From contig OV884012.1 of NCBI GenBank assembly GCA_930367205.1, positions 47,761,239 through 47,825,238 of the forward strand: a DNA stretch of 64,000 bases, read 5' to 3'. This DNA comes from Acanthosoma haemorrhoidale (Eukaryota; Arthropoda; Insecta; Hemiptera; Acanthosomatidae). Of the stretch, positions 46,563-59,536 are shown in pieces. How positions within the stretch are numbered: the stretch's first letter is position 1; each line of letters starts with the position of its first letter. The translations under genes and the position numbers were made by a program. The notes beneath the pieces were generated by a model. That model searched no databases, was not told the origin of the DNA, and was given only the letters and a program-made list of their open reading frames with translations.

Positions 46563-47216
46563 CCCCGCTCAAACTGGATTTCAATTAGGGACAATTTGAT
46601 ATGACAGCTGAAGGATTATGGAATTATTATTCTATGCAACATTTCCGAAGGCGATGGCTCGGTTTCTTAATACCGACCTTGGACAAGTACCTTATAACAT
46701 GAATGGACGAAGGAATGGAGGATAGATCTTGCTTTTCCAATGGTTACATCGGGTTCCTTCTTGCTTTTTACTATTACAAACCCCGCTCAAACTGGATTTC
46801 AATTAGGGACAATTTGATATGACAGCTGAAGGATTATGGAATTATTATTCTATGCAACATTTCCGAAGGCGATGGCTCGGTTTCTTAATACCGACCTTGG
46901 ACAAGTACCTTATAACATGAATGGACGAAGGAATGGAGGATAGATCTTGCTTTTCTAATGGTTACATCGGGTTCCTTCTTGCTTTTTACTATTACAAACC
47001 CCGCTCAAACTGGATTTCAATTAGGGACAATTTGATATGACAGCTGAAGGATTATGGAATTATTATTCTATGCAACATTTCCGAAGGCGATGACTCGGTT
47101 TCTTAATACCGACCTTGGACAAGTACCTTATAACATGAATGGGCGAAGGAATGGAGGATAGATCTTGCTTTTCCAATGGTTACATCGGGTCCCTTCTTGC
47201 TTTTTACTCTTACAAA
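46563..47216 (+). repeat. three tandem copies of a 218-bp unit
   Basis: Units beginning CCCCGCTCAAACTGG start at 46563, 46781 and 46999, and a fourth start (CCCCACTCAGACGG) at 47217 breaks off after about 14 bases. The period is exactly 218 bp, and the three units differ only at a handful of positions (for example GATGGCTCGG against GATGACTCGG). Near-identity means recent amplification. No long open frame persists through the units. It may be a short satellite array or a segmental tandem duplication. Confidence 0.95.
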
Positions 47217-50200
47217 CCCCACTCAGACGGTAAGAACACTGTCAAATCTTTCAACAGTTCTTTATTCTACAATTCTTTCTCGGTATTCTTTATGCGTTTA
47301 AGGGTCAATTTAAAAGCCATCTGTTATAGACCATCCTACTAGTGGATCTTTGGAAGTCCCTTGGAGGGGGGAGTATGAATTTATGAAATATAGTGACCAC
47401 CGACCAAAAGTCATTTCTCCCTAACAGGCAAACCCCTACTAAGATGGAGAATATAAGCATAAAGTGTGTAGTGTTCAATAAGTTATTAACTGTTTGGGAT
47501 AATTCTCGAATACCTTCCAATGCATTTTCTTAGAGAATGAATGACCAGACGAGCCTAGAACGTAATGAGCATTATTCGAAATGTAGTACAAAAAGAATAG
47601 CCGGAAGTTGTATTGTATACTACCACAGTTATTTTTTAATCATCCCATCTAAACATGGTCAGCAGTAGTTAATTAGCAAAGCAGACCATTGAATCTGCAT
47701 TTAGCTTTTATTTGTTTTGGTTCATCGAGGCAAAGCACAGAAAATCCTGAATTTTTTTTTTTTAAATCTATGAAAATGGTAAGTATATTTATTAAATCTT
47801 TATCATACGCTCACAAGACGCCTTTCAGCGTGTATAAATAGTTTTAGTATCGTTACGGTACAAAAATAGAGTACCCAAAGTTTGGGAGTTGGACAATACT
47901 GCTCCAGTTTGTCGGATAACTTGCATGATTCAATATTGAAGGTGGGTTTGGGAATATTATTTAGGACGTTCAATAAACACTTTCGGTTAAGAAAGCACCA
48001 CATGCGACACTTTCTCTTTGCAACAGCAGAAAGCAGCACTGAGCATACTGTGTCATATTTCTCGGGAGGAGAATTGAGAAAAGCCAAAAACAACAAATGA
48101 GATTTATTGAAAACTCAGCATTTCTATGCTTAACCTCTATGGAACCGAAACGAACAGGTGTCATTAAATGCAGAATGCAATGTTCTACAACTTTCATTTG
48201 ATTTTTTTTTTTTCATTTAGAATAAAAGTTTGGAGGTTAAAATCGATTTAAATTGGCAATATTGAATTTTTTGCGGAAAAAAAGGAAGAAAATTTGTAAA
48301 AAACCAATCGTTTTTCGACTGTCAACTGTGACTCTTCAGCCAAATGAAATCCAACGCTAGAAACTGAAAAAAAAGGAATTTTAAAATAATTTCTCCCAAA
48401 AAGTGGGATACGGACTATTTTTATGTGCATGTTTAAGTCCAAATTGGCGATCAACTGTTACAGCCATAAATTAAAAGTATTAGGTTGTTATCAACTCGTT
48501 CATGATATTTATAATTAATCTAATCCACCAGCCTAGACACATAGAAATGATTTAATAATAGGCCTATTTACTTTCATTTAAAAAATGAAGAGTGTGTTAT
48601 ATACAGATTTTTACTTTTTGACAAATTAAAGAGTGCTGCTACCTAGTGATTAGAATATGAATTTGGATTGAAATCAGATGTTATGACTTCTTGACTGGAA
48701 ATGTGAGTATTTGTTGCTACTCTCTACTCCGAACATTCTACTGTACAAATTCGACCTCAGCAGACCACTCCCTGACAATGGACCACATAATAACTTTAAT
48801 TAAGCGTTATGTGATAAAACTCGATTGGAAACGATAATAATACTCCTCTGGGCCCTTTTGAATAGGGTGGAATACTGAAGACCTGGGAACTTTTATCATT
48901 GCTTTCAACAGTCCCCAGGGGCCATAAGACTGATAGGGGACTCCCCTTTAATTACCGGCAAGCCGATAAGGGAATAATTGGACATTGGCGGGGAGGAAGG
49001 AGGAAGAGCAGCTGCACAGATGGGTGGGTGGTGGAGTGGTCTTCAGGGAGTGTAACTGCTCTTGGCCCGAGGAGGTTCTCATAACTAGCCTCACTCTTCC
49101 CTCCTTACTTCTCACTCAGTGGCTTCTACCCTATTTTCTGCATCTTCCACATAATTACTTTAACTTAATGTCGGGACACGAAATAAGCGTGTTTCTTTAG
49201 CATAATAAAATAAAAAATTGTTTAAATAAAGACAAAGGACCAAATAATGCTTCTGTACCACACTACTTGACGCAACTTAAATTTAGTGCTGTACGGCCTA
49301 TAAAATTACAGTCACAGACTAAAAATACAGTACCATTTATTTTATCGAGTTTTTAAACTTTCTTTGTCCCACAAACTATTGACATAAAAACTTCTACTGA
49401 ACCCATTTTGGACATATGTAACCCAGATATACGGATACGCTAACTATATTGTACATATTTTTAAAGAAAACCTGTAAGACTTGTCACAGGTAAACAATTA
49501 TGCAGAAATCATAAGAATCATGCCTTCAGCGTGACCTCAAAATGCATTAAACTTCATTAGAACCTCATTTATAGGAAGTTTCACAACAAACGGCATCGAC
49601 ACCCAAAGCCACTGTTACAACATGTCCCTGACTTTCCTAGTAACATTCAATGATGAATTTGGAGACATTGGAATTAGTGATATTTTAAACTGAAAGCAAA
49701 CATTACTAAGAATGTAGGTAGATAGAAGAAAAAGGTTTGAAATTAGGACACACAAGAAAAGGTAATGTTTTGGTAAATTTATTGCTATATCTTGTTCTTT
49801 CTAGGGGAATAAGTAAACTTAGTTATCATATGTTCTTCTTCAACTAAGCAATGTGGCTTAAGGATTATAATTATTATTTACTACAATAAAATTTGCGTAA
49901 TTTTGACCACAACTTGCAACTACACTAATATTTCTATATAAATAAGTAAACAAATAGTGATATTATCACAAGCATCTTAAATTTGAACTCAGTCCAAGTT
50001 AAATGAAGTTCTATATGATCCTGTAGAAACCATACATTTTTTTATAATGATATACTCCCTCCCCCCCCCCAAAAAAAAGCTACCATAAAATATTGACCAA
50101 ACATCCCGTTACAAAAAGAAATTATATTTGCTCAATTAAGAATACAAATCATATAATAATGATTAAATTAAGGTATTTAGTAAAAAAACTAAATAATACG

Positions 50201-50495
50201 TTTAATAACTGCTCATGGTGATAATAAAGGAAAAGAAATGAGGGCAGTCTGGAAAATCCATTATGAATATCAAAGATAAGCAGAATTAATGGAACTAAAC
50301 ACACAGGGCTGTTTGTGTTCTGATCTTGTTTGAGTTTTACTTCCTCACTTGCTAACTCTCAAGGAGAGCGCAGTCGTATATGAGTTGGCGGCACTTTTGG
50401 TTTGCAAGTCCCATTACCCTTCATGGCTGACCATTAGTTAGTGCCATTTTAGTTACTCTGCGGACAGTCATAACTTCAGTTCTATTTTGTTTGCA

Positions 50496-50688
50496 GAATT
50501 TTATGGATAAATCCAGCAGTTTGAGTTTGATTCCAGTTGGTCATTGTCTTTTTTTAAAACCCAAGTTCACAGGGCAGGAAACATATACGATGCAACTGTC
50601 TGATGTGGTTTCTATTAAAGCTGCCGTGAAATGGTATAAAAATGTAAATGTACATTCAACATCATCCCTGGCTACTTGGATTCCCTAG
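50496..50688 (+). CDS. possible terminal exon of an unknown gene
   Basis: A pyrimidine-rich tract ending TTTTGTTTGCAG (to 50495) makes a good 3' splice site. It is followed by an open frame of about 64 codons (NFMDKSSSLSLIPVGHCLFL and on to SSLATWIP) and a TAG. The composition looks more protein-like than the surroundings. No domain is recognised and no matching upstream exon was found, so it may be a chance frame or a fragment of a transposase-type gene. Confidence 0.2.
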
Positions 50689-50952
50689 CTAAGAATTGTA
50701 TATTTCTTATGCTACCATTGCGACAGACATTTTTTTTCGCTGAGCCTGAAAGATGGATGTTTGAATTTAAGCAGCTTAAGGAAAGTCTTCTGTCTTTATA
50801 AAAATAATCTTAAAATTTAAAGTCACAGTGATGTGACCCCAGATTATTGTTATCATAGTTTGAATAGTATGCTTTAATAGAAAAATTATAATAACAGAAT
50901 AACGCGCTAGAAGCTATTCAGCAGTTTACAGTTCTAAATGGGACCTCTGACA

Positions 50953-51015
50953 TGGTGTAGTAGGCAGAGTAACTGCTTCGTAATATGATGGTTTTGGGCA
51001 TAAATCTGTGTCTTA
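50953..51015 (+). repeat. tRNA-derived SINE-like head
   Basis: TGGTGTAGTAGGCAGAGTAA resembles an A box with D-arm. AACTGCTTCGTAATATGATGG, typical of SINE anticodon-arm regions, follows, and then GTTTTGGGCATAAATC stands where a B box should be. The order is right but the B box is decayed. Confidence 0.4.
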
Positions 51016-51149
51016 AATGGAAATCATTAAATTAGTAGATATGCGCCTTCCCATACCCTAGAAAATACTTTTAAAAAACAGTACATATTGTTGGGCAATA
51101 ATTATGAGATACCTACGATAAATTGGCATCAGAAAGGTAGATCAATTCG

Positions 51150-53445
51150 TTAATAAGCACCTGAGGATGAGAACGGCTCCCACCACATCTGAAGACGAGA
51201 CAGAAAGAAGACGTAAGTACCTAGATCCTAGGCTGAAGTTTTTGACAAACGACCAGCGTCAAGACCTAGAATGTGGACCGAAATGGGTAACTGCCCTAAT
51301 CGATTTCTGTAGCCAAATGTTCATGGCGATAATATCTGGAAATCAACAAAAATTGTAGATCACCATACACTAAATTTTAACGTCGATGGTCTCCTGACCA
51401 AAATAGATGAGGTAGAAGTATTTTTAACGCTCTACCGACCAGATATTGTAGTTTTAACAGACACTTGGGTCTCTACACAATCGATCCACATCAAAGGTTA
51501 TTCAACTGCCATTGAAAAGGTCACTGGTTATGGTGGAGTTATAATTGCAATACGCTTTGGCTTCACCACTGACTACAACTGATCCCAAGCTTCATCACTT
51601 GACAGTAAAGGTAAATTTGGGGAAACCCATTTACCTTACCGCCTTATACAGAAGACCGTACGCGTCTCTACAGCAGTACTCAGCCTTGCTACACGCATGT
51701 CTGCAGAGGTCTAACCACTAAGTGGTGGGAGATCTCAACGCAAAATATACCATGTGGTATAACACCGTAACAAACAACACCTGCAGAGAAAGTCGTTTAC
51801 GGTCGTTCACCCCCAGACTTTTACTTTTCGACATAGAGGTAACCCGCAGGCTACCTGGAAGATTGACTTACTACTGACAAAACAACCCCACCGTATCACT
51901 AGTTGCACAGCCCTTAACTTTATTACCTCTGACCACAGGCCAGTACTGTATGGAGTGGATAGTAAAGTGGCGACCCCTCGCCCCACGAGATACGACTACC
52001 GCCGTGCCGACTGGGATCTGTATCGGTCGCAGATTTACCATAACCTGCATACGGTGCCAATTCTCCGCACAAAAAAAGAAGTGGATCTTCAACTATCTTT
52101 CATAACTGATGTGGTCAAAGACGCAGCAAACACAGCGATCCCGAAGTACAATCCCATGCCACCGTCCCTGTGACCACCTCCAGACCACATTCTTAGAATG
52201 ATTGCCTTGCGGAATAATTGAAAGAATAGATGGTACAGGACGAGAGATCAGCAAGCTAATGTCGTTGTGATTTCTCTTACAACACAAATCCGGGGCTTGA
52301 TGAAACTCCGGAAAACAGCGCAGTGGCATGAGAGACTTCGTGGCACTCACGGAGACCACAGAAAGTTTTGAAAACTGTTGAAAAGTACAAAAGGCAAGAC
52401 AGCCACTGTACGTCTTTATGAAGGCGACAATATCCTGACTGCTGAGCAACAGACAACAAAACTGGCCGACCATTACGCTAGGGACATTATGGCTAGGACT
52501 GGATACTACCATACATGCCTCCTCCAGTAGATGCTGAACAGAACCACATATTTGTACCACCGAAGCAGCTCAAGGCGATTCTTCGCCGGTCAGGGAAACC
52601 AGGGCACAACCCTACAACAATACAAACAGTGCTGCTCAAACAAATGCTGAGGAGAGGGATAGTACAACCAGCAAACTTATACAACTCTTGTATAGGATTG
52701 TGGTAATTGCCTGACACATGGAAACAAGCCATCTTGTTCCCATTACTAAAGCCAGCCAAGAGCGGAGATCACCCAGCCCACTACCGCCCAATTAGCTTGC
52801 TACCACAAATGGGGAAAATTTTTGAGAAAATTCTTTTGAATTATCTCAAAGATTACTGCACTCAAGCATTCGACTTGGTATCTCACGGGACACTGTGTCA
52901 AATGCCCTGCGATTGAGAATGCCCGGAACAACTCTATTCAATTCTGGCTAGCTTCCTGAAAAACAGATCGTTGCGGGTGCGGGTGGGTAATAGCTTCTCC
53001 GAAGCTGTGCCACTGACCTGTGGAGTACCCCAAGGAGCCATCTTATCCCCTGTACTATTCAACGTATACACGTCTGAGATTGTCGTAGCCCGGTACAAAA
53101 ATACAACAGTTACTGCTTTTGCAGATGACATAGCGGTGTACAGTAGCAGCATGAGCGCCAAGGTAGCTCTAACACAGGCTGAAATAGCTTGTAACCAGAT
53201 CAGTGAGAGATTGGGGAGCCTCAATATCTCTGTAAACGTGGGTAAGACTGACTGTGTAATTTTCTCTTTTCAAAAACCAGCTACCTACTGGTTACATAGT
53301 AGGAACGGAGGAAAATTCACCAGCCAACAACATAGTATATCTAGGAATTAAAATGGACAGACACCTCCATTTTAGTAACCATACTCGCACGAAGTCTTAC
53401 CGGCTTACGCATTTATTGACTTGAGAAAAAAAAAAAAAATAAAAT
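51150..53445 (+). mobile_element. degenerate LINE, family 3 (endonuclease and RT)
   Basis: A plus-strand non-LTR retrotransposon unrelated at sequence level to family 1. Endonuclease, RT fingers, RT palm and a stretch beyond the palm follow in order, and the copy ends in an A-rich tail (about 53424-53453) directly after THLLT and a stop. The 5' edge is uncertain; an open frame at 51167-51358 may be the end of ORF1 or simply flank. Frameshifts and an internal deletion make it inactive. The jockey/R1/I-type superfamily is likely; the exact clade cannot be set by eye. Confidence 0.8.
51373..53415 (+). pseudogene. family 3 ORF2 remnant: endonuclease plus reverse transcriptase
   Basis: The endonuclease part reads NVDGLLTKIDEVEVFL, RPDIVVLTDTW and VVGDLNAKYTMW, matching LINE AP-endonuclease motifs, with frameshifts. 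The RT part has KPAKSGDHPAHYRPISLLP and GKIFEKILLNYL (52707-52860). Next comes TQAFDLVSHGTL, the motif A region, joined directly to KDYC, so the segment that normally lies between fingers and motif A is deleted. GVPQGAILSPVLFNVY (motif B) and FADD (53118-53129, motif C) follow, then VNVGKTDCVIFS. It would have nicked DNA and copied its RNA; it is now broken in several places. Confidence 0.82.
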
Positions 53446-56078
53446 AAAAATAAACCAGTCTTTCCAGCGTGGACGCCTACCTGTTTGTGTTATTTTGCCA
53501 TTCGCCTTAACACAACATATGTTTATATATTGCAAAAATTTAAATTAAACTCTTAAAAGATGTTAAACATTTAAAAATTATTAGAAATAATTATATCTAT
53601 TTTTTAAAATTAAACTGATTTTGTTTTTGATCTTTGCAGGTAATTTTTTGGTGGAGCCTGTAATTTAAGATATCAGTGAATAAAAGTTCATTAGTGGATC
53701 ATACTGGTCTGTCATTCTTATGCCATTAACAATGATGAATGACCGAATAACTATTCTTCACATTAACAAGTATAAATATGAATGGGTTGCTCCAAATATA
53801 ACGAGTTATTCATCCCTATATGGTAGCATATTAGGACGTATCTTTATACTAAAAAACAATTCATTTCTTAGACCGTCCTCAAAAAACAGATGATACAGTA
53901 GTAGAACATAAATAAATTAAAAGAAATAGAAAAAAACTGTGAAACAACAATATTAATTGCAATAGAACCGCTAAATTAAGTCTTTGAACGCTCAAACCTC
54001 TTTTAAATATTTTGTATATTTACCACATTTTGTATTTTAAATAATATAATGTTAAGTCCCCAAAAGCTGTCTAAGTATTTTCGCTAAATAACAAGTATCA
54101 AGTTGTTGTTCAAGCATCTATAGTATGGAGCCAATGTAGGAACTGCATTGTGTGTCAACACAATAACTAACTACAGCTGCTAATTATAAGTTAACTAATG
54201 TTCAGGATAACTAAACATTGTGGTTAGGCACTCTATTCATTATGTGTATATACTGGTCCACGCTAAATACAAAGTTAATTATAGCCATGAATACAAGGAA
54301 ATACATTAACATAGAGGCAGGGAAAGTGAATATAATATGTGATTTACTCTTTACACTATGCGTCACAAGTACACTATCCGCCCCGATACAATATATCAAC
54401 TGCTTTGTATTTGATAAGAGGTCAATGAGGTGAAGTGAATGAGGCGCTGGGTTATGAAGACTGCCTACCCTAACAAATTGCTCTAACAGTTGTAATTAAT
54501 TATTATTATGAAACTATTAATTCAATTATAAAAAGAAACTAGTTTCTTTTGTGTATCCATCATTCGGGGAATTTTCACCTCCCTCTTCTTTAAGATAAGG
54601 TGAGAGAAATATTTCTAAAAAAAAAATAAGCTTGATAAAAACTAGCTCGATATATTGCGTAGGAAATATAATGCCCGTCTCCCCACAGCTTTATTTATTT
54701 TCAATCCGTTTGTTTTTAATGGACTATGCCGTCATTCTAAAGGGCTTGAGCCGTAACATTAGAGAGATACATATACAGTTTTGTGACATCTTTAGTACGT
54801 AGCTTAGATCCGTCGAAAGCTTCAGTAGAAAAAAAAAGCAGTTGTAAAAAAATAAAAGCTGGCTATTTAATTACACAAGATTTTATGTTACGCTCCACAT
54901 ACCTGATTTACAAGCACCTATATCATTAATCTTGGCTAGCATAGAATGTAAAGCCACTAACCATTAAATCATTGTGTCTTGGAATGATAGAATTTGGTTT
55001 GTCTCTGTGTGCGCAATCAAGTTTTTTTATCATTTGACTTTTTATTGTATATAAAAGATGACGGCTTAGACCTTCTCAGAAAAACCTCGTATAAACAAAA
55101 CCACAAAAACAACTGCAGACCACAAAAGGATACATTGAAACGATATGTTCACAAAAGGACAAAACATATACTCTTATGAATAGATGTATTTCCTAAATAA
55201 ATATTTAGGAACACTAACTCGCTGTAAACTTAACTAAACACTGGGTTGATAGTATCAATATGGTAGAGAGATTTTATTGTTTTTGGTTTTAGCTTTAAAT
55301 TTAAAGTATTTAATTATCTATATATAGTAAAAGGTCATAAGCCAAAAAGTAATGATGTATTCAATATGTGTCCACCATTTGAATAAATATATTTATTAAA
55401 AATACAATATTTATGTCTCTTTCTCTCTCTCACTCTCTCTCTCTCTGACTTTCTCAAATGGGTATAGATGCTATTAAGGTAAGTATTGCTAGAATTAATT
55501 GTTGGGGACTTTGAAATGATCAAAGGTTGATACATAGAGCGTTTAAGAGACTACTTTTTGTTTTAAAATAGGAAGTATAACAGAGGGACATATAGGCCTG
55601 AGCTACAGCTCAGTGACTACACAGTAGCAGCTATTGGATTCAGATGAGGGTAGATCTAAAAGAAATTTCCGCTAGAGGGGGCGCAAGCACTACTGAATTA
55701 TATAACAGGGCTTAGAGAAGAAATAGCTCTTACCATAAGAGGCTCGTTGAGAACAAAATGAGGCCGTTACTAGTTTTTCGTCAAGCGCCAATCCACCTTC
55801 GTCAAGGGCCCTTTCTTCTACAACTCCACCCCTCTTACCCCGGTCTGACTTTTTCTAGATGATACGGTCCGTTTTAATTCATTATTCTCAGCCTCCTTCT
55901 GTATTGTTCCTATGATTACATCTCCTGCTTGATTAATCCTAGGGTTACATTCATAAAATAACAATGATAATTTAATTGAACAGAATATATGTACGTGTGT
56001 GCGGACGCTATAATATTACGGAACCTTGACAGTATATTTCTTCACCCCCCCCCCTAGGATTTCAACCCCAAAACAGGT
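53446..56078. other. no recognised gene; CT-rich microsatellite
   Basis: AT-rich sequence with a (TC)n-like tract at 55416-55447. A run of ten C lies at 56045-56054, just before the second solo LTR. No coding family recognised. Confidence 0.5.
55416..55447. repeat. (TC)n microsatellite
   Basis: About 32 bases of almost uninterrupted CT dinucleotides with one CA interruption. Confidence 0.85.
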
Positions 56079-56315
56079 TGTAGCGACCACTAACTACATA
56101 AGATAAATCACCCTATACTCTATTGTATATATATATTGTACATTATTTTAAAACAAATGTAAATAACATTACCAAACCATAAATCATTGTAAATGTTGTA
56201 AATAATAAAGACGCAGCTGCAAGTCAATTAGTTATAGGAGCTGGGTCACCCGCTACCCGCTAGCATTGGGTACAATAAAACCGGAGATGATTGGCTACTT
56301 ACGGAGCCAGCTGGG

Positions 56316-56322
56316 TATATAA
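56316..56322 (+). promoter_or_regulatory. TATA box of solo LTR 2
   Basis: TATATAA in the context GGGTATATAAGACCC. A start site would be expected 25-30 bases downstream, near 56345, which is exactly where the poly-A insert landed. Confidence 0.6.
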
Positions 56323-56336
56323 GACCCACGGCCTGT

Positions 56337-56429
56337 AAATCATTCTCCTGCAGTAAGAGGAGAAATATGTAAGTCGATCATTATTTTATTATTTTTCTTT
56401 TGTACATTGTATTTTGTTTGAGGTTTTGA

Positions 56430-56460
<31 letters not shown>

Positions 56461-56465
56461 TCTCC
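56337..56465 (+). mobile_element. short poly-A retroposed insert with 12-bp target duplication
   Basis: AAATCATTCTCC occurs at 56337-56348 and again at 56454-56465. Between the repeats lie about 80 bp of unique sequence (TGCAGTAAGAGG... to GTTTTGAAATAAA) followed by a long A-run with an AATAAA-like signal. This is the signature of LINE-driven retroposition of a short polyadenylated RNA. The source RNA is not recognised. Confidence 0.7.
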
Positions 56466-57005
56466 CGACGACTAGCTCACTAATGACTTGCGGCTGCACT
56501 GAAGTTCATGAACTTAGCCTTCTCATTTATGAAAACCTCTGGAACTCTCTCTTCCTAACCTCGCTATGTTTTAGTCCGGCCTTGTTAGACTTTACACTCT
56601 TCTAGTGGGATTTTCTGCCTTCGCCTCGCTAAAACTAGCAGCTTCTTGAGAGAGACCTTTCCCTCGCGGACAACGGTTGTCGTGGCCCTACAAACTTTAC
56701 CAAGTAGTGTCTCCCACGGCAATTTAGTCTGCCTCTCACCGGTTCACACTTACCTTTAGGGTCCGGACGGATTTCTCCTACCCTCAGATACCGAGTGTGA
56801 ATTCGTGGTCATTCCAAGACCACATACACAACCTACCCTATACCTCTTCTCCTGAACATAGTGCATTGTCGGGGAACATGCCTATCAAATATGGAGTCAG
56901 ATAGTAAGACCATCATGAAACGATTGTCCAGGTCATAGCCTAATCGACCCTCACTTCTTCACCAGGTCCAGGGTAACTAGGCACCCCCCTCGTGAATACA
57001 CGACA

Positions 57006-58859
57006 CAGGGTCAAAGCACCTCGTTTTATTCTCTCAAACAATCTTTATTGCTTTACTCAAAGTAAAATTCAACTATCATTATCCAAAAACAATTACAGCA
57101 ACAAACAAATTGTAGTATCAAGCTATTTACTATTACTTAAAAATATAGATGAGAGAATGGTATCCTCTACTCTACTAAATATATTTACAGCAACTTCTTT
57201 CCATCGTATCGTTTCGCAGCCGCAAAAAACCTTTTTGTTTCCTAAATTCTTGCCCAGCTAAGGCTCGGGATGTGTCGGAACTTCTTTGCATTGTGCTCCA
57301 GTACAGTTTAGTTTTTACTACGCTTGTTGCCTTCCTCTTCTTCTGACTCTCAAGAAAAGACAAAATATTCTAAATCTTTCGTTACCAACTGTTGCTTGGT
57401 ACATTCGGACTTATGCTCTTTACATCAAAATAGCATCGGAAGTATCCTTTCCATTTGGACGGATCGTGTCTCATCCGTGCGTCGTGCTCTTCCCTTATTA
57501 TGGTTGAAAGTCGTGTTGTTGTGAAAGATGTTGGGAATATTGCCTTAAATACAAATGTATGTAGTTAGTTTAGGGTTTTCCAAATATCTTCTTTGAACAT
57601 TTCCAAGCTTTGCAGAATATAACGTCCAATTTTACGCGATTTATTATAGTATTTTATTAATTATATTTGTCTTTTTACTCCTGTATTATCCCTACAGGAA
57701 GGTCTTTTATAGAGTTACATATACTGACTGACAGTATAACAGTCGTATTTATTATATCGATTGTTACAATAAAAATTATATAAAATACACAATGATATGG
57801 TAATAGAAAGTTGCAATTCAATGTTGAGAAACAAAAAACAATTCAGTTAATATTTAATACTGTTGAAGATATTACATTATAGTTTACATCAACGCGAAAG
57901 CAATTTTATTATAATGCATTTACATTTGTTAATTTAACATTAAAATAACACATTTTTACGAAATGGTTTGAATAATAAGAAATATTTCTTTTACATTTTC
58001 ATTTGCTCGCCAATGTCTCATCTTTTTTTTGAAGTGTTGTCCTATGGTGAGTTAATAACTCTGTCACTTTTTATATGGTATTATGTGAGTTTTTCCTACT
58101 TATATTTACAAAGCTAGTAAGAACTTGGTATAAAATAATCCCAACAAAAAAAATGCCACAACAAATAATTCGAAGCTGTAATTAAAAGCCAAAGTCAACC
58201 CATGAGCTATGCAGTTGGATAGAACGAAAATAAACTTGTTGTTATGTTAATATCTCGACTTCTTTGTCCCTCTAAAATGTTCCTCTAACTCTTGGTAATT
58301 TCCATAATCTTCACACCCACTTCTTATTGAATTCCCAACTGGGGGTTGCTGATTCATTCGTAATATTCTCGTCGCAAATCTGCAACTGTCGATCTAATTT
58401 GCTATAAATTTAATTTGTCAAATCCTTTTTCAGCGCTGTTGGCTTTTGTGCTGATTTTGACGATATTTATGTTATAATTACAAATTTTGAAGAAACATAA
58501 AGAATGCATTGACTATGCAAGTTGTATGTAAAAGACACGTAAATTTATATAAATTATATGATATATACTACACATAAAATAAACTAACACGCATAGATTC
58601 CACCATTATCATAGTTTAATGGATATTCACTAATTAACATATTAATTAGCCTACTAATTAGCCAGTTAAATAATTATTTACATATTCTATTAGTTTACTA
58701 TTAATAAATTACTATTAATTAATTCCAGACTCTATTATATTATTCATTATTGCCAGTTTCTAGTACGAATCCTACATTGTAACGCACCTTATGTGTATTC
58801 AGGGCTTCAATAAGTACAATGTTCCAGCCAGCTACTAAGTTACTTTTACTAATTATAGT
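57006..58859. other. no recognised gene
   Basis: AT-rich sequence. Open frames at 56992-57261, 57286-57507 and on the opposite strand show no domains. Around 58620-58745 is a TTAATTA-rich low-complexity segment. Confidence 0.5.
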
Positions 58860-59536
58860 AAGAGTCTTGGGAAGTCCGTCACGCTCCTGCATCAGCCGCG
58901 TCACCGGATACGAGCCAGTGGGGGCTGATCAAGAGTGCGTGAGCCACAGACGCTCAGGACATGATTGGAGAATTTGGCTGTTGCCAGGACTCCCACTGTC
59001 AAGTATTTATAGCAGGTCACGAGACAACTGACGCTTTAGCTTCCGAGGAGATCTATAGGTATCAGTGGAGCAGTGTAATAAATGTGCTAGGATTTAGGGT
59101 GGTTGGATAGGTTTCGATGGAACTTCATGAACTTAGAGGAGATGAGTTCAAGAATGTAGGGTATATTAAGGTCGTTATGAAGGAGTTTGTTGCTAACGTA
59201 ATAAGGGGCATTTACTATTGTTCGCAGGACTTTTGATTGAAAGGATTGTATAACTTTAATGAAGTATGGACTTAGTGGATTAGTAATTTATTTTCTATTG
59301 AGAGATGGGATGTCCTTCAAACTAGTCGGTAGTTGTCAAAAACGTCTGTTTAGTTCTAGTATATTTAGCGTCGTGTGTGGATTCCATGTCAGCCGTTTGT
59401 AGAGATGAAATCCTGAATACCGCACTGCTTCAGATACCGGAAGAGGGATGGAATTAAAAAAAACTAGTGCTCAGGTGGGGCAGAGGGTAAAGGTAATGTG
59501 GAAACATTTTGCTTTATTAACTTTGATCCACCATCC
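58860..59536 (-). mobile_element. internal jockey-like fragment, copy G (family 1)
   Basis: A minus-strand fragment covering the ORF2 C-terminal region and the first part of the 3' UTR. It matches copy A from the AGTCTTGGGAAGTCC block to the GCTTTATTAACTTTGATCC block. The terminal 3' sequence with AATAAAG is missing, so both ends are truncated, which points to later rearrangement. Many small deletions leave no open frame. Confidence 0.8.

Larger units (their letters stand above)
47217..51149. other. no recognised gene; possible exon and SINE-like head
   Basis: Mostly AT-rich sequence. Frames at 47139-47342, 48899-49084 and 48985-49200 have no known domains. C- and A-runs lie at 50061-50078. 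The possible exon (50496-50688) and the tRNA-like head (50953-51015) are listed separately. Confidence 0.45.
56079..57005 (+). mobile_element. solo LTR 2 (TGTAG..CGACA family)
   Basis: A 927-bp sequence starting TGTAGCGACCACTAACTACA and ending ATACACGACA. It is flanked by CAGGT (56074-56078) and CAGGG (57006-57010), a likely 5-bp target duplication with one later change. It matches solo LTR 1 at both ends and at internal blocks. A TATATAA box (56316-56322) is in a good promoter context. It is 121 bp longer than solo LTR 1, almost all explained by the poly-A insert at 56349-56453. No internal region is attached. Confidence 0.75.

Noticed and set aside
56045..56054. C-run next to solo LTR 2 as part of the element
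   Set aside because: It lies outside the TGTAG start and the CAGGT flank, so it belongs to host sequence.
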